From Bimastos eiseni (taxonomy: Eukaryota > Annelida > Clitellata > Crassiclitellata > Lumbricidae), in assembly GCA_959347315.1 (NCBI GenBank), contig OY365808.1, positions 5,074,188 to 5,138,187 of the forward strand: a DNA stretch of 64,000 nt, in the 5' to 3' direction. The position numbers and the translations under genes are program-made. Below the pieces are notes generated by a model, which worked only from the letters and a program-made list of their open reading frames with translations, made no database searches and was not told where the DNA came from. Numbering within the stretch: the stretch's first letter is position 1; each line of letters starts with the position of its first letter. This document shows, one piece after another, positions 47,412-61,400 of this stretch.

Positions 47412-50400
47412 CACTACTACTAATAATAATAATAACAATAATAACAATAATAATTATCATTATTCGTAGTAGTAGTAGCAGCATTATCATTATTATTATT
47501 ATTAAGTAATAATAATAATAATAATAGAGCCAGCATGGGTCTATTGCCTACTGGTGACTTATTGTATCTATAGATACATAATATAGAGACTGCACATACA
47601 TGCGTTGTTTGTTTAATAATGAACTGATTGTTGGGATAGTACAGCGTCTCTGATTGCATTGTATTTATTTATATGCCGCCTAGTGTCCATAGAGTAACGC
47701 TGTAAGTGTAGAACTCCAAGAGTACAAGAAGTTTTGATGAGGGAGAATGGTGTAGAAAGTGACCCAGACAGAATGGTTAGACCTACAGGTAGAATGAGCG
47801 AAGAGCAATACATAGGAGTCCACAGACGGCGGCAAACGATCAAGTTATAGCCTATAATGAGATGGCGATATAAAAATTTATCGTTACAATTATCAGTTGA
47901 AATGGACTTACTTGGCATTTGAAATCCAGACATCTCCCCCTCTGACAAACATAGCGACCGGGTTATTATATCCAGTGAACTCTTTCAACAGAGCAGGAGC
48001 ACGAGGAAGCGACAAATTGCGGTCCACGTGCGGTTGGTATCTGGCGAATGTAGATAAATGCTTGCGATTAAGTTTAACTAACAGTTAGGATCATATAACA
48101 TGGTGAAATCCTCTATATCTTGTATAAGAAAAGAAAATTAATCTGCTAAGAATGTATACATGTATGCACGTATGTTTTTAAATAGTTGAAAAAGGCCTAT
48201 AGATTACATACAAATTTGATTTATTGACATGAATGGCATAATTTGAACATTATTGGTACCTATCACATTGCTTCCTTAATCAGTCAGTTTCTCCGTCCGT
48301 CCATGCGTCTATTCATACAATCAATCCGTCCACCTAAACATTCATTCATCAGTCCATACATCTATCCATCGAGCCATGCATGTACATTCATCCATCCAAA
48401 CAGACAATCATTTGCTAATCCCACGAGCAGCTGGTTGATTGACGACTAAATACATAAGTAATTATATAAATGAATCATTCTCTCAACTAATGAATGGAAG
48501 ACTGAACGAATCACCGAACTAATCATTAATTTGGCCATTCATTTCGCAATGCAATCAGTAAAACAATTGCCGAAGGAGCGAACGAACCTCTCAAGATCGA
48601 TTAGCGCCAGGAAATCCCTGGGGTCGTTGTCAGAGGGTGGATCGATTTTCACTCCTCTGTCCAAGAAGAATCCAAACTACAGTCAAAGTAAAGATGGTGA
48701 AAAGTCCATCGGTCACTGTAATTGTAACTGGAAACTTATATAGTGTCTTTTCAGATAAAGCCGTTCACTACACTTATTCATGTCATCACGAAAAGAAAAT
48801 TAATCTGCTAAGAAACACCGTCCAGATAACTGGAACTGTCATCGTGCTGTGGTTGGCCCCAGCCTCATGCGGGCACGAGGAGCCCAACAAACACAAACAA
48901 GTGCTGCTAGTGAGCCAGAAAACAGGGAATCAGAGCATTTATTTAACATTTAAGTGAACCATGTGACATCTCTATCTGAAAGTTGTACACCTCATTTTAA
49001 GTAGACCTACAGGTCATCAACTTAACCAATACCCATACGGCCTTGTTCACTGGTCCCATGGATAGCCGACCTGCATTGCACTGCAGATAGGGTAAACTGA
49101 TAGACAACTTTGGGCCAAACTTCTGTATACTACATGCATATCTTGAAATATGTCAAGATTGCAGGCCCTGCCTCGCGTACATGTGTATTGGAAGTGCAAA
49201 GCAGAGACAGTAGGCGTTTTTATAGGCCTCACTACACTAATCCATGTCACCAAGAAAAGAAGATTAATCTGCTAAGAATGTGTGTATGCACGCTTGCTAA
49301 CGCTTTTAAGAATCGTGAAGTTGCATGACTGTATATACCCTTCGGTTGGAGTGAGCTCTATTTCCATCAAAGCCCCCGAGAGGACTTCTCTCTCCGTCAA
49401 ATGGTGGGAGCAGATTAGCTGACGGTCCGGTTGGAACTCGATGGAAAAGGTAGAAAAATCCCAAATCCTGTAAAACGTTTAAATCAGCAAGTAAGCATGG
49501 AGGTTAGAATTCAGAAGTATGCAAGAGCACGACTGTAGGTGTAGTTGTCATGCCTCTAATGATTTTATCCAGAGAGAGAGAAGAGGACATTCGCTAACAC
49601 TGGTGTTTTCTAGCTATATGCGAGCTGACGGTAAAGCGCATCTCATCATATATATATATATATCTATATATATCTATATATATCTATATATATATCTATA
49701 TATATATCTATGTATATCGCGGGTTGACTAAGCATCGCGTACATGCATGTGCCACCGAAGCGAATCACAAACTCTCTCTCTCTCTAAGGCAGTGGTTCTC
49801 AACCTTTTAGGCACCACAGCACACTTGAGATTTTTGGAAATTCCGACGGCACACCATTGAACTAAAACTAATTTTCATATTTAATTTTGAGCAATTTCAT
49901 GCTGCTGTTTTTAAATTTTGCTTCTAAGCATTTATCATGCCAAAAAGAAAACTTAATTTAAAGTTGTACACAGATTAAAATGCAACAATTTTAAACATAA
50001 ACTGATAGAAAACTGTGCGAGTTATCGACGTTAAGAAGACTTTTTGTAATTTCCAAGACCTGTTTAAATGTCAATCAATGTCAATGAGATATCTGGGCTT
50101 GATGTCCCTTGCAAATTTCTTCAATCCTTGGACGAATTTCTGATAAACAAACTCTCATTTCTTCTTCAACACATTTCAAATTTTCTCTCTTTTTGCATTT
50201 AATATTTGTAAGAGTTGAAAATCGGAGCTCACACAAGTAGGATGTGGAGAACTGTAAAAGAATATGCAAAGCCCTCTTTGAAATATTGGGATATTCTTTT
50301 TCTGCCATTATCCAGAATGCATCTAAGAACATTTCTGAATGTTTAAGTTTTAAAGTTCTATCAGAGCCCAATTCAGCAAATTCGTCTTCTTCTTTTAGCG

Positions 50401-53400
50401 TCAATATGTTTGTGTTGCCTGCAATTTGAACAAATGGGTTTCTCACCCAGTCTTAGTGTTCAGATGACAGAGAAGGAAAGTAATGCTGAATCTGTTCTTC
50501 AAGAGTGGTGAGATGATCAAATATCAGAGGTGTCATTTCATTGCTAAAGTTGGCAGGAATAAGAGGAAACATTTCAAAATTGCCACTAGTAACTCTTGAT
50601 TTCGATATCTGAACTTTGCGCTGCAAAGATACAAGTTTGTCAGTAGAACTTAAAAGGTTCTCATTACGACCTTGAAGACTAGTGTTAACAACATTCAAAT
50701 GCTGAAATATATCTGCCAGATATGCCAGCTTAGCGCACCAGAATTCATTGCTAAGAAAAGCACAAAAGTCTGCCAATTTCTCATTTGTGAAATAGGTAAG
50801 CATCTCACCTCTCAGCTCGCACACCCGAGACAGAACTTTCCCTCTTGAGAGCCATCGTACTTCCGTATGTAAAATTAAGTACACATGCTTTGATTCCATA
50901 TCAACGCAAAGCTGTTTGAATAAGCGTGATTTCAACGGCCTCGACTTTATGAAGTTCACCATTTTAGCTACCTGATCCAGGACCACCTTTAGCTCTTCTT
51001 TTAATGCTTTTGCAACAAGAGCTTCTCTGTGGATGGAGCAATGTGTAGTCATCAATTTTTGGATCGTTAGGTGATATTAAAATAGTACTTGTACTTGGCG
51101 CATCATTCATTTCGTCAGCATCGTCATCGAAATTGTTCGCCAACTCTAATCTTGCCTTCTTTGCAAAAAAATTGTCCATTATTTGAGTTTTCTAATTTAT
51201 TCTGCTAAAACTAATTTATATTAATGATGAAAATGCTGAATCACCAATTAACTAAACATATTATAATCCGCACAATTGTTTTAAATGCAGACGACCAACG
51301 GCGGATGTTTACACACGATAAATTGGGAAACCTGTGACGTTGCACTAAGTTAGTCCAGCAATAAGTAAAAAAATTAGACTAATTTTTTTATTAAATTTCA
51401 GATCACTAGATTATTAATTACAGATTGATTAACAGAAACATTTACCTCTTCATTAAAAAAGATACATTATGTTTTAGCTTCATTCGAATATCGTTTTTAT
51501 TGATTTTGAATTTATTTAGTTATTTGCGCTGCGGCACACTTGGTGCCTCGCGGCACACCAGTGTGCTGCGACACACCGGTTGAGAATCACTGCTCAAGTC
51601 ATGCTATGTCGTGGTTGTTATAAATGCGCTGTAGGCATATGTATTTCAGTAATATAGGAAATATCTCCCTTTATTCGCAACAAAACAGCGCTTGAGAACG
51701 CTTATAAGTACCCGAAGATTAGCAGCCGAGGTGAATAATTATATGCATGGTGTATAGATGGGTGCTAGCCCATTCATAAAAAGATCAAACTGAGCTTCAT
51801 TTACCACTGATCCGCCGGCCGCGTTGTTTGTCAGGTTGTTGGACGGGTGAGATATCCAAAATGTGGCGACGCCACTGAAAACATCGAAATTAAGCTTTTG
51901 AAAAAAACTGCCTATTGAATTTGTTCTAGTGAACGCTCCAAAACATCGTCATGTATACAGAAACAGATGGGCTAAAGCAGATGGGTAAATAACAGTTGGA
52001 CTATCAATCCAAACAGGAATCAAGATTTGTCAGAAAAATGTAATGCAAACCGCGACTGAGAAGGACTGGGTGGGTGAAAGAAACTATGAGATAGTGCTTC
52101 TAGAAATATTCACACAAGCATGAGATGCTATGAATTGTGCTAAATGAACAGATTACATGGTGCGAGTAATTAACAAGGATCACTATGCGGGTGTATGTTG
52201 ATTGATGGCCTAAGCGAAGTCAGCAATACTTAAAATAGAATGTTCATCATGTTGTAGGCCCTTAATCAACGTAAAATTATTAAAGAAAAGTTGACACTGG
52301 CCATAAAAACGGCATTGAAATCAAGGCAGCGCCAAAAGTAGATGGACAATACACCCATCCTCAGCTTTCTATTTATGTTTACCTGCAGTCCTTCAAAGGA
52401 TCCGGAGTGTATACAGTCGGATTCGCGGTCAAGTTAGTACAGCTGAAGCTGTCCCGATCTGATGGCAAGAGCGTTCCATATCTGGTAACGAGCCCCAGGT
52501 TATGGACAAGGACGTTGTCTACTTCATTTCCATCCTCTAAGAAGAAGCAATGGCCGAGGGTGTCGTATCCAACCACATCTTCCACCTGCACGACCAAGTG
52601 AACTCGCATCAGTCACCAGGTCATCAGATCAGCTTTCAAATCCCTTATTCTATCTAAAGCTATTCTGTTGCTGTGGTCTAACAAAATGATATAAACAAGG
52701 TAGCAGTAGTTGTTTTGATTTAGCGGCACTGTGTACGTTATAACAATGATCATTAGCGTCGCCCTGCTCCTTTATCCAGGCTCGGAACTGGCACTGCCTG
52801 CGTGCTAGCAGTGTCGGAGTTGTCATTCTTTCTCAACTTAAGACTTGCCTATGATGATGTTGCCTCTCATCCACGATAGACAGCCTGCCCCTCTTATACA
52901 AGCAATGTTTAAGATATTGCCATGATTCCGACTTGGTTATAGGTGGTGCCACGTAGGCCTATTATAATTATCAGACACCAGTCACAGATTAGTATTAGGC
53001 CTGATAACAAAACTGCCTTAAACTAGGATAATTATAAAGTTTGGAATTTTCTTTGCGTATCTGCTCTTTTTTTCATTGTTTATTCCATTTCGTTCTCGAA
53101 ACGTATTCTGCTTGTTTGTCGCAGTGGACTGAGCTTCAAGTTATAATTAATAGTTGACATAATTGCAATTACTTGTGTTTGGCGTGCCATCGGTTGATGC
53201 CTTGTGCATTGGTAACAGGTGCAACAGAAGTTACTAATTACAATTATATCTCATAAATAAAGAAGACTTTCTGTGTGTTTTACAGCTATTGACTGGAAAC
53301 CATCGCCGTTGGCTCGGGGAGCACCTGGGACACGCAGTAGAGGAATTCCAGAACCAGCAGCCGCCCTCTTTCTGGTCTCCGCGCTCAAAAACCTCCGGCG

Positions 53401-55261
53401 CACCTCACACACACCCATAACAGCAAAGTTTCCTTCTTATTCGCCAGGATCGTGTCACCTGCGACATATCGTACACGTATTAGGTATACAGTATCGTTGG
53501 CACAGTCGGTCACGTGGGTATGTACTATAAATACTATTTATTTACCTGTATATCTAGATTATGTGTATGTGTCTGTCTCTCGGTTTATGCATTTGCACAC
53601 TTCTACAGCTATTCATTCGAAACCTTTGCCGTTCGCTCGGGGAACACCTCGGACACCCAGTAGAGGGGGGCCGCCGTCTTCCTCCTTGCCAGGGCCAAAA
53701 ACCTGTCTTTACCCAGGCACCGGGTGCCCCAGCTAGTAATTATATAATTACATAATCTGGTGCAATGTCGGGGAGCAGCAAACACACATGTTTCAATTCA
53801 AATCGAATGATCTCTCACATATGTTGTCTAAACGTGCCAAATGCTAAGATGGACTGTGGGACGTCCGGTAGACCTATCAACTAGAAATTACACGAGTTGG
53901 GATTTAACGTCCTGTTAGATAATAATCACAACTGCGTAACTCTTATTGCATAAGTGTATGTAACCCGATCGCACATAATATCAGGTAATGAGTCAGTCAC
54001 TGTGGCCTATTCACTGATTGGTCTGGTCGTTGCGCAGTGATATTGAATATGTTGAGTTTGATTAAGACAGCGTCATAGCTAATCTGAATAGGCTATTCAT
54101 AAGCAAAATGGGGAACTGTCGTTGAATGAACAGAGCGCTCGGTTTGTAACTCGGAGATCATGGGCTCGCGCCTCAACACAGACGATCACTTTGTAAGAAT
54201 CTTCAGCAAGTTCTTCATGAACATTATTGTTCTGCGTTATCGATGTTCTGTCGGATTGATTTGTTTGCCAATTTCTCTTTGAAAGGAGAGTAGCATCGAA
54301 TGCAGGGTGTTGAGTCTTGAGTCTATGGTACACTAGCCAGATCTTTTGAAGTAGTCCACGGCTGTTTGGCGGCTGACCGAGCACCTTGAATGGGCATTGA
54401 TAGTAGATGTTTGCTTCTGCAACTCTAGCAAACATTGGCATACTATTTCGTATGAGTGCAGGTTATCTTTCCACACAACACGTGATCAATTCCGTTTCAT
54501 GTTCTCCTATCTCTGTCTCTGTATTGCTCTGCATATTTCTATGTACGATCATCGCAGCCTTTTCACTGTTTGCTTGATGTAATATATGACCTTGTCTGTC
54601 TTTCAGCGTATATATATATATATATAATCATATATATACTTATTTATATAATCATTGTGTGTGGCACAGTGGCCGATCGGTTAGAGCGGTCAGCCCGTAA
54701 CGTTCAGTGTGCGCTGAGCGAGCGAGTTCGACCCTCGTCCGGGGAGTCACTGTATAGGGACCTTGAGAAAGTCTTTTGCGCACTGTTGCTCTGCAGTACA
54801 ACTGCAGTTACGCCGTCGAGGCGTGTGTATGCACTTCTGAGCTAAAAATGTTGGAAGAAGTGCGCTATCAAAATTTCGGTAATAAATAAATAAATAAATA
54901 TGTGTGTGTGTTTATACATGGCTATATGTATGGAGCTGAGTGTACCTACCAAGATGCCCATCGATGAATGAATGGTGACACAGCGAGAGTAGCAGTGGTG
55001 TATGGAGAGTTGCTTTGCATAGTTGCCATAGGAATCGAATGCTCTGTGGAAGTGGATGGGATAGCGACCGAGCACCTGTTGCCCCATATTCATCAGCTCA
55101 ATGCCTTGGAACCGCGCCACTCGTGTACCGTATAACACCTGCAATATTGACGCACAACGTACAATAATATGGACTGATATTTCACTTTAACATATACAGG
55201 CCTAAGAGTCGCTGCAATTGACACACTGATATTAGGCCTATCAGAAGGAAAGCAAAGTGTC

Positions 55262-55297
<36 letters not shown>

Positions 55298-55337
55298 GAT
55301 AATGATAATGATAATGATAATGATAATGATAATGATG

Positions 55338-55387
<50 letters not shown>

Positions 55388-55400
55388 CATAATCATAATC

Positions 55401-55444
<44 letters not shown>

Positions 55445-58400
55445 TGAATAAGTAGGCAAGTATAATATTCTTTAATAGGGCCTAATGTTATTGTCATTAG
55501 TTACAATGAAGATCTGATGTATACTGACGTGTGTAGTTCCGCCGAATGTATCGTAGTTGAAGAAATTGCATTGGTTGTCATTGTAGCAATTCTTCTGCAT
55601 CTCACCGCGTATCTTAATGCTACGGGTTAGAATCCCAATCTCAGCTCTCAAGTCAACACCGTTGTCCAGTCTCGTCCCCAGATGTCGATTCTTAGCGGGC
55701 CCTGTCACAGAGCACAATAAACGTAGCTTAAACTGTGTAGCTTAAGTTAACACTATTCCGTGACAGCAATCCCCGTTGGCCCTGAAGCGGATTACTATGT
55801 GAAAATTGTGGCATAGTGGTGGTGTCGGCGAAGTGTGGTCCTTCCTCTACTTTACCACAATTTCAGTGACAGTCGCGCAAATCCGTTCCTTGGTCTTGCC
55901 CCCAGCAGGCCAACACTGCTCCTAGCGAGATGGAGACCCCCACAGTGGCCCTCGTTTGGCGCACGCTGATGTACTAAACCTGGGCGCGTTCGTGTCAACC
56001 ATAGCTCGGGTGGGAGGTTTGGACGAGTATTTAGGTGCAGCCGTAAATTCGAACGGGAAGCAAGTGATGACGGCTGCAGGAGGGGGTAGTGAAGGGATTG
56101 CCCGTAGCGCTGTTTGGCCGGACTACAACAATGGAGTCCCAATATATAGGCCAAAAGGCTGTTGTTAGACATGCGTTACTGCTTGGCGCCAAATGCGACT
56201 ATACGATGGTCTTCGCGCAAGGAAGAAAGTATAAATGTAGGTACCATATTAATAATTCACCAAATATTGGTAACATAAAAAAAATTACTAATGGGAAATA
56301 CTAAATCACTTACGGTCTTATAGAAAAAAACACACAAAATCTGACAAAATTATTCACACATGATTTCGCAGTTTTCATATGTAAAGGGCATTCTTTTGTG
56401 ATGGTGTCATAAATTGATCCTGCGTACGTATTCAAATTAAGAAAATACTTACTTACTTACTTGCTTGCTTGCCAGCTTGCTTGACGTACTTACTTACTTA
56501 CTTATTTACATACTTATGTACTTACTTATTTACTTATGTACTTATGTACTTAGGTACTTATGTACTTATATACTCATGTACTCATGTACTCATTTACTTA
56601 CCTACTTACTTACCTACTTACGAAAGTAAGTACGTAAGTAACTTACTTACTTACGTACTTACTTGCGTACTTACTTACGTAATTATTTACGTACTTACGT
56701 ATGTACTTACGTATGTACTTACGTACGTAAGTATGTAGGTAAGTACGTAAGTAAATAAGTAAATTACTCACTCACTCACTTATTTATTTACTTATTTACT
56801 TATTTACTTACTTACTTATTTACTTATTGTTTGCTTATTATTTACTTATTATTTACTTATTATTACTTATTAGTTACTTATTATTTACTTATTATTTACT
56901 TATTTACTTTCGTACGTAAGTAAGTACGCAAGTAACTTACTTACTTACTTACTTACTTAAGTACGTTACTGACTTTTGTACTTACTTCTTTTTGTTTTTA
57001 CTTATTTACTAACTTATTTTTTACTGTTTCACTCACTCACTCACTCACTCACTCACTCACTCACTCACTCACTCACTCACTCACTCACTCACTCACTCAC
57101 TCACTCACTCACTCACTCACTCACTCACTCACTCACTCACTCACTCACTCACTCACTCACTCACTCACTCACTCGCTCGCTCGCTCACTCACTCGCTCGC
57201 TCGCTCACTCACTCACTCACTCACTTACTTACTTATTTAATTGCTTACTTACTTATTTAATTGCTTACTTACTTATTTAATTGCTTACTTACTTACTATT
57301 TCGCTACTCTACCTAATATGCTCATGTCGTATACGCCAAATATATGGGAAGGTCATTGCGCAGTGATATTGAATAAGTTGAATTTGATTAAGACACAGCT
57401 AAGCTGAATAGCCTAACCTTTGACCTTGATCTGGTAAGGTGTGCAGTCACTGCATTGAATAAGTTCGAACTCCTCGGCGTGGTCCATCTCATAATCGGAA
57501 CTGGCCACCACAACAACATCGCCTGGCTTCCACGTCGTAGCAACATCATTCAAAGTCACAATGAAATCTGTCGCACCTGAACACACAACACATCCGGCAA
57601 AATGTTTCATGCATATAATATTTATAATTAAAGTCTTGTGTGTAGGCGCTCTTTGTAGCGGCACGCTTGTGTTTCGGCGTCATGTCATAAATTGCTAACC
57701 TCTTCTGTCAGCGTATAGTGATCATGACTAGGCTTATAAAGATTAGAAATAATAATACTCACCTTCGCGTCGCATGCTTTACACTGCTACGGTCGGCTGG
57801 GTCTGCGACCACAGAACGACAGAGACTTTACAGTCAGGCCTCAGCCTGTAGGCCTATTCACGCTTGATCAATCTAATCAAATATTCTTTTAATAAAGGTA
57901 TCCTGCTGACGAGACTGAAACTTAATTTACTGTTCAACATGTGGGTCGCGGACAAAACCCCGCTGACAAAAACCCCTAGATAAAAACCCTCCAAAGTAGG
58001 ACAAAACCCCCTAAGAATTATTTTTTTACTTTTGTTACTTTTATTGCTTTGAAAGTGTATAAGAAGTGAGTTATTATGGGAGGGAGTCTAATTAAGTATA
58101 CAGTGCTGTAAATAGTTCGTCTAATAAATTTATGTGACAGATGTTGGTTAGCGCAAGAGGGGGTTTTGTCCGGGGGTTAATGTCCTGCCTAAAACGGGGG
58201 GCTATCCGGGGTTTTTGTCAGTGGGGGTTTTCTCCGGGATTTTGTCCTACACCCCAACATGTAGTAAGGGTTGCATTTGCTGAGAACAGACAAGACTGTG
58301 GATAGAAATAGAGCAGATGCAAAATTTCTCATAATTTTTTTATTAGAGAACCGTACCAATAGGCACCACAGTATAAATACTTTAAAAGGACTGAATTTTA

Positions 58401-61400
58401 TTCATCGGCTGTATAGCAAAAGCGATTGTGCCTTAATGTATGCATAGGATATACAACAGTGCTTAAGACGTCAACGGCCATAGTACCATAAGATGTCCTT
58501 ATACATTATGTACAAGCGCCAGTTCATTCCGGACACAATTGAGAGTCAAATTGAATGATAGCACTGAAAGCCATTTTCATAATCACCATAATAATGACAA
58601 AGCTGGCGTTGAGGATAAATTTGAACGATTGCACTGCAACTTATTTACTACGATAATGATAAATCTGGCGTGATTGACACCCTTGCCTGGTTGAATGGTC
58701 GTATTGATAAAGGTCCATGCGAGTTTCCACGGTCCATGGATTTCGATGGATGCTGTTGGAGCCGCTCCGATGAACTTCCGCCCGAAGGATTGATCCTCCT
58801 CCGTTTCATTTGACAGACCGTAAAGGACGATCTCGAGCGACGACTGGTGACGACAAGACTCGCTGCCAATTCGCAGAGCACCCTCGTTTTCTATCATGAT
58901 GTACTTAGTCCTAAGAGTTATCGAAGTTCCGTTGTCGGCTACCGTCAAGGAGGCTACGTACAATTCATCGATGCCAAAACATCAACATCGAATAGCCTGA
59001 TGACATCTCCTATCTAATTTTAACTGATAATTTACGTAGCGCCGTCTGAATAGCACACTAATAATTTTATTGTCAGTGGTCGTTTGATTTGATGAAAGAC
59101 AAATCAGAAATCATGATCAGTTGAAAAATATGGTTGAAATGGCAAATAAGGCATTTCAAATTAAGGAAGCGGTAAGGGCATAGGACGGTTCTGGTCACCA
59201 AATATGGACACGTTGACTTCGATTAATTTATGATTTGTTCTCGCCTGTAATAATCCTAAGGGGTCGTTACTAATAATTGTATTTATGCTACCATGGGTTC
59301 TGAGTCAAGTCGTCATTACTTCATCTCCAGATGTTAATCCGTACAACCATCCACATGTGTGTAATCGCACATTTGAAATTACCTCCGTTTGTGATCGTGA
59401 TCGTGTTAACCGTTGCGTTGCTCATCAGGATATAATTGATTCCGTCACTGAGAGTAACATCGTATCCACCCGTGGGAAACGGCACCAGACCTGGTTGCTT
59501 GCTGGGACAGGTCTCTAGTGGAACTGTCGTTCCTGGCACCGGAACAGGCAGCGTCGGACTGGATGGACCCAGCGAAGAAACCATAACTGAAATGTTGATA
59601 CATATACTATAGAATATCTAGTCTAACTGCTTTTCAGGGCGGTCGACGGTCAATTGAATGAAAAAGCTGTGAAATGTATAAATCCGTTGAATGATCTCGA
59701 TTGAAACTAAATAAGGTCATAGACTAAGAAATCAGGACGTGGTGGGTTAGCATTTTTGAATAGATTAATTTAGTTTGGAGTTCAACGACTCCCTCTGGAG
59801 TTGCGAATCCAACCTAGGGATCTTTCTTTTCTGATAAAACAGCCGTAAAGTCTGTCTTTTCCCACTGGTGCTGGGGTTGAGGCTGGGTCAGAAGGAGTGA
59901 CTCCATTAGCACCTGAATGCCTGAGAGTCATCGACGCATCACACCACAACTCTCATTTGGCAAATGAACATCAACGAAAGCTTAGAAGATAAGATGAGGT
60001 AATGTTCCATTGTTTGATTGCTGAGGTCATGTTTGCGCCTTAGTTGAACGATCGTTCCACCTCAAGAGCATGCTTTAGGAAGGTTCCATGAAGACATGTA
60101 AGCACCTGAGTTGTCGTTAACTCTTACGTCACCATGATACGCAACGTAGGCAACGGCAACACACGTGCTTCATGTCTTCATGGGATGTTCCAGAATGGCG
60201 AATCTAGTGTCCAGAGGGTGGAAAGTGACTCATTGGTCCTATAGGGTTACCCCGCTTGATATGCCTCAAATTCACTGCTTGTGAAGACTGCCAAAAACCG
60301 TGTATGTCGATTATTAGTATTCAACCTGTTTAAAAGAGAGTCGCGTTGTTTTAATGGGCCACTACCTAACCTACATCTTCGCTGCATCGTGCTCATACGA
60401 CTCTTGCAAAAGCATGACTCTTTTTATTAGAAAACGTATGTATGCAATGCTTCTACACGTTTCATTGTGTACAGCCAGGGTTTATGGAACACCAGACATA
60501 GAAGAATGAGCTCATCACACACGACATCAGAACCAAGTGGGCGATGTTTACTGGCATCCGCAGATCAATCCTTCGGCCAAATGATCAGCCAGGCGTTAAT
60601 TTCCATGGTGTTGACGGTGACAATCCCTATTGGATAGTCAGGCTCGTCAATCGTATTTCCCGATCCCTATATGCAGAGAAACTCTTTCAGCCTTATTTGA
60701 TAGCGAGGCCCGTACAAGCCGCAGGTATTTTCATTGATATGACTGTTAATCTGATGGCAAATGATAAAAATAAAAAAGGGGGGAAAAATTATGCGTTGTC
60801 ATTTTGTTTCTGCTAGTTGCGCATGTTTCTGCTAATGGCATAATATTCAGTGATGTAGGCCTACATGAATTGTGAGTAACATTAAAATTAGTGCTAATGA
60901 CATTCCTTGGCATTCTGTACGATCTGGCAAGGGAGGAGGCAAATGGGGGTGAAACCAAAAATTACAGCACTGGATGAAACAACCTATAACTACGCTACTG
61001 TTTGGGAGTACTTGCTTATGATTACTTATATATCTCATTTAGACAGTTCATGCAGCGAATTGTGAGTTGAACGTCAAATATTAAACAATATTTCCAGACA
61101 AATTTCAATGGCAATAAAAGCCAGGTGTATCAAGACTGAGTACAAGAAGATCAAATAAGTCTGCAGTGTGAATAGGGAGAGAAGAACAAACAGAGTGTGA
61201 CTTACACATCATGTCACAGAGATATATTTAGACGCCAAACCCTTCTGAGACTTGGTAACGAAGAGCAGGATTTTATTATTTGATTCGAGTTAAAAACGTG
61301 AACCCATGTTACCATGTATCATGGAAAACATTGGAAATATGTGGATAGGGGCCTAGCGAGTCATTGTAGGCCTACAATATATATAATATATATATTTATA

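Noticed and set aside
55241..55459. Polyisoleucine open frames on both strands
   Set aside because: Pure translation of an AAT/ATG microsatellite.
56976..57260. 94-codon plus-strand frame of repeated THSL
   Set aside because: Translation of the TCAC array; no coding signal.
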